The notes under the pieces: model-generated
The model's input: the letters and a program-made list of their open reading frames with translations, nothing else
Told to the model about the DNA's origin: nothing
Database searches by the model: none
Translations under genes and position numbers: made by a program
Shown: in pieces, positions 16,709-25,273 of the stretch
Numbering within the stretch: the stretch's first letter is position 1
Layout of the letters: each line of letters opens with the position of its first letter
From: Desulfobulbaceae bacterium
GTDB taxonomy: Bacteria > Desulfobacterota > Desulfobulbia > Desulfobulbales > Desulfocapsaceae
NCBI GenBank assembly: GCA_026988015.1
Contig: JALSMA010000039.1
Span: 1 to 49,993 of the forward strand
Reading direction: 5' to 3'
Length of the DNA stretch: 49,993 bases

Positions 16709-16817
16709 ATTTTTGACTCCGTATTGTGTTGTGCCGAATGCTGGCTGACAGCTTATGGAGTTTCTTGCTGAGTTATTCGATATCTGGCCCCTTTATGACA
16801 CCATCAGTTTTGAAGAA

Positions 16818-16842
16818 CAGGGAGATAACAACCATCTCCCTG
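16818..16842 (-). terminator. Hairpin terminator after the ArsR-type gene
   Basis: Perfect 9-bp stem CAGGGAGAT / ATCTCCCTG with a 7-nt loop, 20 bp past the stop of the ArsR-type gene. On the minus strand it is followed by TTCTTC, a weak T tract. Confidence 0.55.
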
Positions 16843-16862
16843 CTGTCCTCTTGAAAAATATT

Positions 16863-17153
16863 TTACTGAATACTGGGGCAGAACAGCGCCTGCATCTTCT
16901 GCATCAGCTCGATGATTCGTGGGTCGTGGATGCGGTTATAGATAAAGTTGGCGTCCTTACGATAGTCAATAATTCCCTGGCCGCGAAGGATGTTGAGGTG
17001 CTGGGATACGTTGGCATTGGTGGTCTTTACCTGCTCTCTGATATCACCCACAGACATTTCTTTGTCCTGGAGCAGGCAGAGAATCTTCAGGCGGATTGGA
17101 TGAGACATGGATTTCAGGAGTTTGGACATTGCCTCTATTTGTTCGTTTTCCAT
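16863..17153 (-). CDS. ArsR-family winged-helix transcriptional regulator
   Basis: 96 residues with the ArsR/SmtB helix-turn-helix: SHPIRLKILCLLQDKEMSV, then VGDIREQVKTTNANVSQHL as recognition helix region and a wing at GIIDYRKDANFIYNRI. The classic ELCVC metal site of arsenic/cadmium sensors is absent; cysteines remain only at LKILCLL and near the C-terminus, so the inducer cannot be named. GAGG lies 7 nt before the ATG. It is 28 bp downstream of the small membrane protein gene and ends in a hairpin. It may regulate that gene or the divergent acetate module (inference). Confidence 0.85.
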   Translation of the reverse strand: MENEQIEAMSKLLKSMSHPIRLKILCLLQDKEMSVGDIREQVKTTNANVSQHLNILRGQGIIDYRKDANFIYNRIHDPRIIELMQKMQALFCPSIQ

Positions 17154-17181
17154 GGAGAACCTCTAAAGCTAAAATTTTGTT

Positions 17182-17661
17182 TTAATGTGCCGGATAACGT
17201 AACTGCTCACTCTTTGGAAAGAGAAATAGGTAGAGTGCACCGGATAACACTGCCATGCTGATATACATATACGCGTCCGGAAGAATTCTGTTTTCCAGGC
17301 GAAAAAGGGCAAGAATGGAGAGCAGGGGCAGGATCTGGTAGGCCAGTCTGTGACTGAGGAGCAGTTCCCGCATAATGTACACATGAATTATCGGGCCAAT
17401 GAAACCGAGTATCAGGGAGACATTGGAGTTTTCATGGAGGTAGATAAAGAGCAGCTGTTTTGTGGTCAGCAGCGCAAGGAGCAGAACGAGAAACAGGGTG
17501 ATGAGAAAAGTTTTTGTTCTGCGATTTCGTGTGGGTAGATTGTTGAGCAGATGGATTAGTTCATGCTTGTTTGTCTCAGTAATAAGAACCTTGTAGACTT
17601 CCTCTTTGCTCTTATCCTTCCAGAGCATCTTTTTTATTTCTTTTTCCAGGGGTTGGCGCAT
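17182..17661 (-). CDS. Unrecognised small membrane protein
   Basis: About 159 residues. A charged N-terminal helix (LEKEIKKMLWKDKSKEEVYKV) precedes three or four hydrophobic segments, beginning at TFLITLFLVLLLALL and ending at YMYISMAVLSGALYLFLF. I do not recognise the family. The frame extends to a TTG at 17688, but I prefer ATG 17661, with GGATGG about 10 nt upstream. Likely cotranscribed with the ArsR-type regulator 28 bp downstream. Confidence 0.65.
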   Translation of the reverse strand: MRQPLEKEIKKMLWKDKSKEEVYKVLITETNKHELIHLLNNLPTRNRRTKTFLITLFLVLLLALLTTKQLLFIYLHENSNVSLILGFIGPIIHVYIMRELLLSHRLAYQILPLLSILALFRLENRILPDAYMYISMAVLSGALYLFLFPKSEQLRYPAH

Positions 17662-17831
17662 TTTTTTATTTATCCATCCGATTTGCAACTTTTTTTCGAG
17701 TCCATCATTTACTGGTAGTGTTTACACAAAAAGATTCTGCCACGTTACAAAAAGTAGCCTATCATTACTGCTTCTCAAAGAGAAAGAAAAGGGAAAAAGC
17801 ATATTCTAACATAAGTGAAATTGATAGAGAG

Positions 17832-17875
17832 ATCAAACTTTTTGATTTGACAGGAGACTTATAAAAGGGAATAAA
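17832..17875 (+). promoter_or_regulatory. Candidate promoter with operator-like palindrome before acs
   Basis: TTGACA at 17847-17852, 17-bp spacer, AATAAA at 17870-17875 (4 of 6 to TATAAT). The palindrome ATCAAA-CTT-TTTGAT (17832-17846) abuts the -35 box and could bind a regulator. It lies in the 355-bp divergent region between the membrane protein gene and acs. Confidence 0.4.
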
Positions 17876-18016
17876 GTAGAATTTTTTAAGAATGTATGTT
17901 TTTTTGCAGGTATGCAGAGTAAGGATTGATGTTGCCGGGTAGTATCCAGTTGTCAGCCTGATTGATAGCTGCTTATCTGCTATTTGACAAAACCGAATCT
18001 GAATGGAGAAATACAC

Positions 18017-20008
18017 ATGAGTTCAAGTGATGATAAAATTACAAGCCTGTTGAGTGAAGGAAGGGTTTTTGAGCCACCCACCAAAGGAAAAGATGCTGCT
18101 GCCATCGGAAGCCTTGAGGCCTACCAGGAAGCTTACAAAAAATCCATGGACGATCCCGAGGGATATTGGGCGGAACGAGGTGCAGAACTCATAAGCTGGG
18201 ACAAAAAATGGGATACCGTTCTTGAGGCTGACTTTGATAAACCGGAATTCAGTTGGTTTAAGGGCGGCAAGATGAATGTCTCCTATAATTGCCTTGATCG
18301 TCACCTGGAAAATGGTCGCCGTAATAAGGCTGCTCTTATCTGGCAAGGTGAACCAGAAGAAGACGTAAAGGTATTTACCTACCAGATGCTTCACACCGAA
18401 GTGTGTCGTTTTGCCAATGTGTTGAAGAAAAAAGGTGTGAAAAAAGGGGATCGTGTTGCTGTTTATCTGCCCATGATTCCCGAGTTGTCCATTGCACTTC
18501 TTGCCTGTGCCAGAATTGGCGCCATGCATTCGGTTGTGTTTGCAGGATTTTCTTCCGTTGCCCTTCAGAGTCGTATACAGGATTGCGAGGCCAAAGTATT
18601 GGTAACCGCTGACGCTGTTCTTCGTGCCGGTAAAACCATTCCTCTGAAACCAAACGCAGATGAAGCCTTGAGTGAATGTGATACCATCGAGAGCTGTATT
18701 GTTGTTAAACGCGGTGGCAATGATGTTTCCATGACTGATGGACGCGACAGCTGGTGGCATGATGAAGTGACTGCGGAAGGCATTGCTCCAACCTGTGAGC
18801 CTGAGTCCATGGATGCCGAGGACATCCTTTTTATTCTTTACACCTCCGGGTCCACCGGAAAGCCAAAAGGCGTGGTTCACACAACCGCAGGATATCTTAC
18901 CTATGCCATGCATACCTGTCAGTACGTCTTTGATATGAAAGATGATGATGTCTATTGGTGTACCGCAGATATCGGCTGGGTCACCGGACACTCCTATATT
19001 CTTTATGGTCCCCTTGGGCTTGGCGCAACCTCCGTTATGTTTGAGGGGGTACCCACCTATCCCGGACCAGATCGTTTCTGGAAAATTGTAGAAAAGTTTC
19101 AGGTAAATACCTTTTATACTGCGCCCACTGTAATTCGTGCTCTGATGCGGGATGGTGACGGCCCGACCAAACGTTATGACCTCTCCAGTCTTCGTATTTT
19201 AGGGTCTGTTGGTGAACCGATTAATCCTGAAGCATGGATGTGGTATCATGTGAACATTGGTAAAGAGAAACTGCCCATCGTTGATACCTGGTGGCAGACC
19301 GAGACCGGTGGAATTATGATTTCTCCGCTTCCATACGCTACTCCCTTGAAACCTGGTTCTGCAACACTGCCCCTTCCGGGTATTGACGCGGCCATCTATA
19401 ATGAGGAAGGCGAAGAGGCTGCTCCCAATGAAGGTGGACATCTTGTTATCCGTAAACCATGGCCCGGGATGCTCCGTGGCGTTTTTGGCGATCCGGCACG
19501 GTACAAGAAAGCATACTTCAGCCGTTATAAGAACACTTATGATCCGGAAGATGGCGCCCGCAAGGATGAGGATGGCTATTTCTGGATCATGGGGCGTCTT
19601 GACGATGTTGTGAATGTTTCCGGTCACCGGCTGGGAACGGCTGAGATTGAGTCAGCTCTGGTTTCCTATCCGCAGATTGCAGAAGCTGCAGTTGTGGGCA
19701 TGCCACATGCGATTAAGGGCCAGGCAATTTATGCCTTTGTTACTCCAAACACGGGAGTGGAGCACAGTGCCGAGTTGCTTGCTGAGCTGAGAGTTCATGT
19801 TCGTAAGGAGATCGGGCCAATTGCTACGCCCGATGCGATCCAGTACGCACCAGGGCTTCCCAAGACCAGAAGTGGTAAAATCATGCGCCGCGTCCTGAGA
19901 AAGATAGCTGCGAATGATTTTGAGAACTTTGGTGATACCTCCACCCTGGCAGATCCTTCAGTTGTGGATGACTTGATCAGCGGCAAGAAGGCTCTGGATA
20001 AGAAATAG
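18017..20008 (+). CDS. acsA: Acetate--CoA ligase (acetyl-CoA synthetase)
   Basis: Activates acetate to acetyl-CoA via acetyl-AMP. The 663-residue protein shows the AMP-binding signature YTSGSTGKPKGVVHT, the DTWWQTETGG motif that shapes the acetate pocket, the GRLDDVVNVSGHRLGTAEIE hinge, and C-terminal PKTRSGKIMRRVLRK with the lysine commonly acetylated in this family. I place the start at ATG 18017 because GGAGAA lies 6 nt upstream; the frame extends to a TTG at 17984 without ribosome site. It leads a plus-strand set with a signalling protein and an acetate-type symporter, supporting an acetate substrate. Confidence 0.96.
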   Translation: MSSSDDKITSLLSEGRVFEPPTKGKDAAAIGSLEAYQEAYKKSMDDPEGYWAERGAELISWDKKWDTVLEADFDKPEFSWFKGGKMNVSYNCLDRHLENGRRNKAALIWQGEPEEDVKVFTYQMLHTEVCRFANVLKKKGVKKGDRVAVYLPMIPELSIALLACARIGAMHSVVFAGFSSVALQSRIQDCEAKVLVTADAVLRAGKTIPLKPNADEALSECDTIESCIVVKRGGNDVSMTDGRDSWWHDEVTAEGIAPTCEPESMDAEDILFILYTSGSTGKPKGVVHTTAGYLTYAMHTCQYVFDMKDDDVYWCTADIGWVTGHSYILYGPLGLGATSVMFEGVPTYPGPDRFWKIVEKFQVNTFYTAPTVIRALMRDGDGPTKRYDLSSLRILGSVGEPINPEAWMWYHVNIGKEKLPIVDTWWQTETGGIMISPLPYATPLKPGSATLPLPGIDAAIYNEEGEEAAPNEGGHLVIRKPWPGMLRGVFGDPARYKKAYFSRYKNTYDPEDGARKDEDGYFWIMGRLDDVVNVSGHRLGTAEIESALVSYPQIAEAAVVGMPHAIKGQAIYAFVTPNTGVEHSAELLAELRVHVRKEIGPIATPDAIQYAPGLPKTRSGKIMRRVLRKIAANDFENFGDTSTLADPSVVDDLISGKKALDKK

Positions 20009-20087
20009 GAGTATCGGTTGCTATGATGGAAAATACAGTTCGAAAGAGGCCTTTTTTGTATATATTTTGAGCTGTAAATGAGTACAG

Positions 20088-20126
20088 AAAACGGGGTTTT
20101 CTTTTTGAAGGGAATCCCGTTTTTTG
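20088..20126 (+). terminator. Rho-independent terminator after acs
   Basis: AAAACGGG / CCCGTTTT inverted repeat with a 20-nt internal region that can pair further (TTTTC/GAA), ending in a T run. It lies 80 bp after the acs stop and 31 bp before the next ATG, so it may only attenuate readthrough. Confidence 0.6.
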
Positions 20127-20156
20127 TTTCATCAAAATTAACTCTTCGGAAAGGCA

Positions 20157-22085
20157 ATGGAGCAGAACTCAGATGTCCATGTAGTTGCACCTGAAATGGC
20201 AGTTTCGTTTTTTAGAAGTATATTGCCTTTTAATGGTCTTGATGATGCGACGTTACATGATATTGCCCGCCATTGTCGGGTGGATTTCTACCCTAAGGGA
20301 ACCCGTCTTTTCACTGTTGGAGAAACAGAGATAACCCACCTCTACCTTATCCAGCGCGGTGGGGTAAAGGCTTTTATTGAGGACGAACAGGGGGTGGTTA
20401 CTCTCAAGGATTTTCGTGGTGAGGGAGACTATATCGGCGCGCTTGGTATCATTCGCGGGACTCTTGCTAATCTTAATATCGAAACTGTTGAAGACACCTT
20501 CTGCTTTCTTCTGCCACGTGAAATTTTTCTCAATCTTGTGGAACAGCAGTCATCCTTTGCCCACTATTACTTGAAGAGTTTTTCCGAAAAGGTTGTGGCT
20601 ACCGCCTACAATGAATTACGCTACCATAAGGTTTCGAAACGCAGTGGCGATGATCTGTACCTCTTTTCTGTTCGGGTTGGCGATCTTGTTAAAAAGCTCC
20701 GGAAAGTGGCAAGTGACAGATCCATACAAGAGGCCGCAGCTGCAATGGCTGAATATCGGGTGGGTAGTCTTCTGGTGCATGATCCCGAGGATGAAGAAAA
20801 CGTTGTCGGTATCATCACTGACCGGGATCTGAGAGGGAAAGTGGTTGCCGCAGGGCTTGATTACCAGCTTCCTGTGAAGACTATCATGACCGGGCCGGTT
20901 CAGACCGTACTCTCCCAGGCTCTCTGTTTTGATGTGCTTTTAAAAATGATGGCTACCTCTATACATCATCTGGCTGTGGAGCGTGGTGGGAAAATCATCG
21001 GGGTGGTAACCTCCCATGATATCATGCTTCTTCAGGGACACTCACCCTATTATCTGTTTAAGGAGATCCGTGGCCAGCAGACAATCAGTGGACTGTATAT
21101 CCTGGCCCAGCGGATTCCAGAAGTTATTCGGGGTCTCATAAGGGAAGGGGCCAAGGCCGGCAATATCACTCAGATGATTGCGATCTTAAACGATCACATT
21201 CTGGAGCGCATGTTGAGTCTGCTCGAAGATGAGCTTGGGTCGCCTCCATTGGCCTATTGCTGGTTGCTCATGGGCAGTGAAGGGCGGCGGGAGCAGACCT
21301 TTAAGACCGATCAGGATAACGCCATTCTTTATGCTGATCCTGAAAATGAGGACCAGAAGGAGAAGGCTGAGGCATACTTCAAGGTATTTGCAGGAAAAGC
21401 AATAGATCATTTGGTGAAATGCGGTTATCCTCTTTGTCCCGGTGAGATAATGGCCACCAATCCAAAATGGTGCCAGCCGCTTTCTGTGTGGAAAAGCTAT
21501 TTTTCAACCTGGATCAATGCTCCGGACCCGGAAGAGTTACTTAATGCTACGATCTTCTTTGATTTCCGGTCTGGGTTCGGCGATGCAGGTCTTGCGCGGG
21601 AACTGCGAACGTATCTTAATGCGCAGGCGCGGCAGAAAGACATATTCCTCTTTCATCTGGCTCGGCAGTGTATGGCCACTCGTATTCCACTGTCTTTTTT
21701 TAAAAATTTTATTGTGAACAGGGACGGGGAACATAAAAACCAGTTGGATATTAAACACCAGGGATTGACCCCTTTTGTGAATTTTGCAAGGGTTCTTGCG
21801 TTGAAATTCGGGATCAGCGAAACGAATACCCTGGCTCGGTTAAAGGCTCTGTATGATGCGGAATTTATAAACCGTGAACTTTGGGCATCGGCCAATGATG
21901 CTTATGAACTGCAGATGCAGCAGCGTCTGATTCATCAGTTGTCGCAGATGGAGAAAGGGGGGATGCCGGATAATCACATTAATCCGGAACAGCTCACCGA
22001 TCTTGAAAAAAGAATGCTGAAAGATGCCTTTACGGTCATTGAACGGCTGTACTCTGTCCTTGATAAGATGTATCCGGTTGCCTGA
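20157..22085 (+). CDS. cNMP-binding / tandem CBS / DUF294 nucleotidyltransferase-like protein
   Basis: 642 residues, cytoplasmic. Residues ~20-140 form a cyclic-nucleotide-binding domain (FYPKGTRLFTVGE ... GDYIGALGI). Residues ~175-290 hold two CBS domains (GSLLVHD ... VVGIITDRDLR; HHLAVERGGKIIGVVTSHD), which usually bind adenylates. Then comes a DUF294 nucleotidyltransferase-like domain with GSEGRREQTFKTDQDNAI, resembling the GlnD active site, and a helical DUF294 C-terminal domain. Such proteins occur beside acetyl-CoA synthetase and acetate symporters in many bacteria and are thought to sense energy or cAMP and control acetate use; biochemical function is not settled. It ends 2 bp before the exonuclease gene. 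Confidence 0.88.
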   Translation: MEQNSDVHVVAPEMAVSFFRSILPFNGLDDATLHDIARHCRVDFYPKGTRLFTVGETEITHLYLIQRGGVKAFIEDEQGVVTLKDFRGEGDYIGALGIIRGTLANLNIETVEDTFCFLLPREIFLNLVEQQSSFAHYYLKSFSEKVVATAYNELRYHKVSKRSGDDLYLFSVRVGDLVKKLRKVASDRSIQEAAAAMAEYRVGSLLVHDPEDEENVVGIITDRDLRGKVVAAGLDYQLPVKTIMTGPVQTVLSQALCFDVLLKMMATSIHHLAVERGGKIIGVVTSHDIMLLQGHSPYYLFKEIRGQQTISGLYILAQRIPEVIRGLIREGAKAGNITQMIAILNDHILERMLSLLEDELGSPPLAYCWLLMGSEGRREQTFKTDQDNAILYADPENEDQKEKAEAYFKVFAGKAIDHLVKCGYPLCPGEIMATNPKWCQPLSVWKSYFSTWINAPDPEELLNATIFFDFRSGFGDAGLARELRTYLNAQARQKDIFLFHLARQCMATRIPLSFFKNFIVNRDGEHKNQLDIKHQGLTPFVNFARVLALKFGISETNTLARLKALYDAEFINRELWASANDAYELQMQQRLIHQLSQMEKGGMPDNHINPEQLTDLEKRMLKDAFTVIERLYSVLDKMYPVA

Positions 22086-22087
22086 CC

Positions 22088-22801
22088 ATGATGAATTTGT
22101 TAAACCCCGGAAGCTGGTTTGGGCATCCAGCACCCCTGCTGCAAGCCAACAAGAAGTGTTTCATTAACTTTGATCAGAGGCGACCCCTCGGTGAATACAC
22201 CTTTGTTGTCTGTGATACAGAGCTCACCGGGTTGAATAAAAAAAAGGATGAACTTATATCCATCGGGGCTGTGATGGTCAGAGATCTGCAAATTGACCTC
22301 TCTTCCATGTTTCACTGTTTTATCCGGCCCATGAATATGGATCCCACTCAGGCAACTCTGGTTCATCGTATTACTCCTGAACAGCTTGAGACCGCGGAAC
22401 CTTTAAGTGAAGTTTTGCCGAGATTTGTGGAATATATTCATGGCAGCCTTCTGGTTGGGCATCATCTGCCGCTGGATATGCATTTTCTGAATAAGGCCAC
22501 CCGTCTCGTAATGGGAGGCACCCTTTCCAACCCCGGAGTGGATACAATGCGTATGGCCCAGGGGTATAAAAGGGTACGCCTTGGCCATTACCATGAGCAT
22601 AACCCGAGAACCACCAGTTATACTCTGGATGATCTCGGAAGGGAGTATCGTCTGCCTGAGTTTAAGCCCCACGATGCCCTGGAAGATGCCCTGCAGACGG
22701 CTTATCTTTTTCTTTATTTTATTAAAAAGTTTCGTAAGGGCGGTTTGATTACGTTAAAAGATATCTTCCAGTCAGGGAGGGTTGGAAGTTTCCGATATTA
22801 G
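22088..22801 (+). CDS. DnaQ-like 3'-5' exonuclease (DEDDh)
   Basis: 237 residues. The three exonuclease motifs are present: Exo I as VVCDTELTGL (Asp and Glu), Exo II as VGHHLPLDMHFL (Asp), and Exo III as PHDALEDALQTA (His and Asp, DEDDh type). Related to the proofreading subunit of DNA polymerase III, but the protein is encoded directly after a DUF294 protein, a recurring arrangement in acetate modules. Substrate is unknown. The ATG starts 2 bp after the preceding stop, with translational coupling likely; a second ATG follows immediately at 22091. Confidence 0.87.
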   Translation: MMNLLNPGSWFGHPAPLLQANKKCFINFDQRRPLGEYTFVVCDTELTGLNKKKDELISIGAVMVRDLQIDLSSMFHCFIRPMNMDPTQATLVHRITPEQLETAEPLSEVLPRFVEYIHGSLLVGHHLPLDMHFLNKATRLVMGGTLSNPGVDTMRMAQGYKRVRLGHYHEHNPRTTSYTLDDLGREYRLPEFKPHDALEDALQTAYLFLYFIKKFRKGGLITLKDIFQSGRVGSFRY

Positions 22802-22888
22802 CCGATAATACGATTTGCCGGTGATTGGATTCCGTGTCGGGTACTGCAGTTTCTCTGGAATGGCCTTAAAGCCTTTGCCGGTCAGGCA

Positions 22889-22918
22889 TTGACACTGATT
22901 AAGAAGCTATGGTATGAA
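22889..22918 (+). promoter_or_regulatory. Candidate sigma70 promoter before the symporter genes
   Basis: TTGACA at 22889-22894, 18-bp spacer, TATGAA at 22913-22918. It lies in the 173-bp gap before the DUF4212 gene and could drive the symporter pair separately from acs. Confidence 0.4.
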
Positions 22919-22974
22919 TCATTGTTTTATGAGGAGAACGTTTCACTTAATTCCAATAAGGAGGAGAAGAAATT

Positions 22975-23229
22975 ATGAGTGATGCTCAGAAGTATTGGCA
23001 GGCGAACATTCGATTGGTTATTGGATGTCTTGTCATCTGGTTTGTGGTCTCGTTTGGCTGTGGTATTTTATTTGCCGAGCAGTTGAACAGCATCCGTATT
23101 TTGGGTGGTTATCCACTTGGTTTTTGGTTTGCCCAGCAAGGTTCTATTTATACCTTCGTGGTTCTGATCTTTTTTTACGCCTGGCGTATGAATCAGCTTG
23201 ATAGAAAATTCAACGTCGATGAAGACTAA
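22975..23229 (+). CDS. DUF4212 small subunit of a sodium:solute symporter
   Basis: 84 residues with two transmembrane segments (IRLVIGCLVIWFVVSFGCGI and GSIYTFVVLIFFYAWRM) and the family features YWQANIRL at the N-terminus and LGGYPLGFWFAQQGSI between the helices. DUF4212 proteins are found directly upstream of one group of sodium:solute symporters and are regarded as small partner subunits, analogous to YjcH beside ActP. AAGGAGGAGAAG precedes the ATG. It ends 14 bp before the symporter gene. Confidence 0.9.
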   Translation: MSDAQKYWQANIRLVIGCLVIWFVVSFGCGILFAEQLNSIRILGGYPLGFWFAQQGSIYTFVVLIFFYAWRMNQLDRKFNVDED

Positions 23230-23243
23230 GGAGAAATGAAGGA

Positions 23244-25022
23244 ATGACTAATCTACAATTATGGACCTACTGCGTTGTCGGGGCGACCTTTGCCCTTTAT
23301 ATCTTCATTGCCATCAAGGCTCGTGCATCAACTACCGGTGAGTTTTATGTCGCCGGCAAAGGTGTGCATCCTGTCCTGAATGGTATGGCTACCGGCGCTG
23401 ACTGGATGTCCGCAGCCTCATTTATTTCCATGGCCGGTCTCATTGCCTTCAAGGGCTATGATGCTTCCGTTTATCTCATGGGCTGGACAGGTGGATATTG
23501 TCTGCTTGCCATGCTCCTTGCTCCATACCTCAGAAAGTATGGTAAATTTACTGTTCCCGAGTTCATTGGAGACAGGTTCTACTCTCAGACTGCCCGTGTT
23601 GTTGCTGTTATCTGTCTAATTGTAGCCTCTCTCACGTATGTTATCGGTCAGATGAAAGGTATCGGTGTTGCATTTTCCCGTTTCCTTGAGATTCCATTTA
23701 ACTATGGACTTTTTCTTGGTATGGGAATCGTGTTCATCTACGCCGTTCTTGGTGGAATGAAGGGTGTTACTTATACCCAGATTGCCCAGTACTGTGTTCT
23801 TATTTTTGCATACACCGTACCTGCAATCTTTATCTCCCTGCAGCTTACAGGAGTTGCCCTGCCTCAGCTTGGGCTCGGTTCCACCATGGCTGACGGTTCC
23901 GGGGTATTTCTGCTTGATAAACTGGACAAAACGCTGTTGGATCTAGGATTTAACGCCTACACGACGCAGAAGGGGAGTACCTTGAATATGTTCCTCCTCA
24001 CCCTGTCGTTAATGATTGGTACTGCCGGGCTTCCCCATGTTATTACCCGGTTTTTCACCGTACCTAAGGTTCGTGACGCACGTTCCTCTGCCGGTTGGGC
24101 CCTTGTTTTTATCGCGATCCTGTACACCACTGCCCCTGCTGTTGGTGCCATGGCTCGTTTGAATCTGATCCATACTATTCAAGCCGATTCTATTGCTCCT
24201 GACACGTCTCAGAACCTGCAGATTGACGCACTCCCTGCCTGGTTTACCAACTGGGAAAAAACAGGCCTTTTGAAACATGAGGATAAAAATGGTGATGGCC
24301 GTATTCAGTATGTTGGTAAGAATTTTACCGGTACCGATACCAATGGCAATGTGGTCCTCAATGAGATGACCAAGGTTGATCGTGATATCATGGTTCTTGC
24401 TAATCCGGAGATCGCAAACCTTCCCAACTGGGTAATTGCCCTTGTTGCCGCTGGTGGTATTGCTGCTGCCTTATCCACCGCTGCGGGACTGCTACTTGCC
24501 ATCTCCTCAGCAATCTCCCATGACATCGTCAAGGGTATTATTGCCAAAGACATCGATGACAAAACTGAACTGATGGCTGGACGTATTGCCATGGCAGGTG
24601 CCATCGTTGTAGCCGGGTATCTTGGTTTGAATCCTCCCGGATTTGCGGCGCAGGTTGTGGCACTGGCCTTTGGTCTGGCCGCATCTTCCATTTTTCCGGC
24701 TCTTATGATGGGAATCTTTGCAAAACGTGTGAATAATATTGGAGCTGTATGCGGTATGCTTGCAGGTCTTGGCAGTACCCTTGTGTACATCTTCTGGTTC
24801 AAGGGCTGGTTTTTTATTCCAGGAACTGCCATGGCAGCCGATACGGCCTCCAACTGGGTTCTTGGGATCTCTCCAGGTTCCTTTGGTGCTGTTGGTGCCT
24901 TGATCAACTTTGTTATTGCTCTCAGTGTGTCAAGTGTAACAGCACCACCTCCAGAGCATATCCAGCATCTTGTTGAGGATATTCGTGTTCCCATGGGATC
25001 AGGGTCTGCTGTGGATCACTGA
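23244..25022 (+). CDS. actP: Sodium:solute symporter, probable cation/acetate symporter
   Basis: 592 residues with about 13 hydrophobic segments of the SSS family. Visible family features are FYVAGKGVHPVLNGMATGADWMSA near the N-terminus and GTAGLPHVITRFFTVP in the middle, both typical of acetate/pyruvate-type symporters. Between helices there is an extended loop (about residues 330-385) with DKNGDGRIQ, a degenerate EF-hand-like sequence. GGAG is 9 nt before the ATG. The link with acs and DUF4212 supports acetate, or another short monocarboxylate, as substrate. A strong terminator follows. Confidence 0.9.
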   Translation: MTNLQLWTYCVVGATFALYIFIAIKARASTTGEFYVAGKGVHPVLNGMATGADWMSAASFISMAGLIAFKGYDASVYLMGWTGGYCLLAMLLAPYLRKYGKFTVPEFIGDRFYSQTARVVAVICLIVASLTYVIGQMKGIGVAFSRFLEIPFNYGLFLGMGIVFIYAVLGGMKGVTYTQIAQYCVLIFAYTVPAIFISLQLTGVALPQLGLGSTMADGSGVFLLDKLDKTLLDLGFNAYTTQKGSTLNMFLLTLSLMIGTAGLPHVITRFFTVPKVRDARSSAGWALVFIAILYTTAPAVGAMARLNLIHTIQADSIAPDTSQNLQIDALPAWFTNWEKTGLLKHEDKNGDGRIQYVGKNFTGTDTNGNVVLNEMTKVDRDIMVLANPEIANLPNWVIALVAAGGIAAALSTAAGLLLAISSAISHDIVKGIIAKDIDDKTELMAGRIAMAGAIVVAGYLGLNPPGFAAQVVALAFGLAASSIFPALMMGIFAKRVNNIGAVCGMLAGLGSTLVYIFWFKGWFFIPGTAMAADTASNWVLGISPGSFGAVGALINFVIALSVSSVTAPPPEHIQHLVEDIRVPMGSGSAVDH

Positions 25023-25066
25023 AGTATGATAGGGTAGTATTCTAGGTTCTGTCCTGTGACAGAGAG

Positions 25067-25102
25067 AGCGCATCCGTGAATTTTTATGGATGCGCTTTTT
25101 TG
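25067..25102 (+). terminator. Rho-independent terminator after the symporter
   Basis: Perfect 9-bp stem AGCGCATCC / GGATGCGCT with a 12-nt loop, followed by a T run. It ends the acetate module. Confidence 0.85.
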
Positions 25103-25225
25103 TTTCAAGGAAAAGTATTAGGATGAATCTTTTTTACATGGCATCCTGCTCTGTTGGCTGCCGTGGGTTTGCCTGTGTCTGTGTGTTTTCTTTATTTCAA
25201 TATGTTATTGAGAGAGGCAATTTAC

Positions 25226-25245
25226 GAAGCCGTCACGGATGCAGG
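25226..25245 (+). repeat. Short dispersed repeat GAAGCCGTCACGG-type
   Basis: GAAGCCGTCACGGATGCAGG matches 18 of 20 bases at 49442-49461, and a more distant relative is at about 5557-5577. All copies are intergenic. This one lies 28 bp before the isochorismatase-like gene. Confidence 0.5.
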
Positions 25246-25273
25246 GATGTAAAATAGAATATGGTGAAAGATT

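Noticed and set aside
16755..17261. A 168-codon plus-strand frame across the ArsR-type gene
   Set aside because: Antisense to a clear winged-helix regulator with ribosome site; no domain recognised in the plus frame.
17984..18016. Extra N-terminal codons of acetyl-CoA synthetase from a TTG
   Set aside because: No ribosome site there, whereas ATG 18017 has GGAGAA at the right distance.
18023..18991. A 322-codon frame antisense to acs
   Set aside because: Mirror frame of a highly conserved enzyme; no recognisable domain.
24305..24994. A 229-codon frame antisense to the symporter
   Set aside because: Shadow of a well supported membrane protein; low-complexity Ala/Thr/Pro content.
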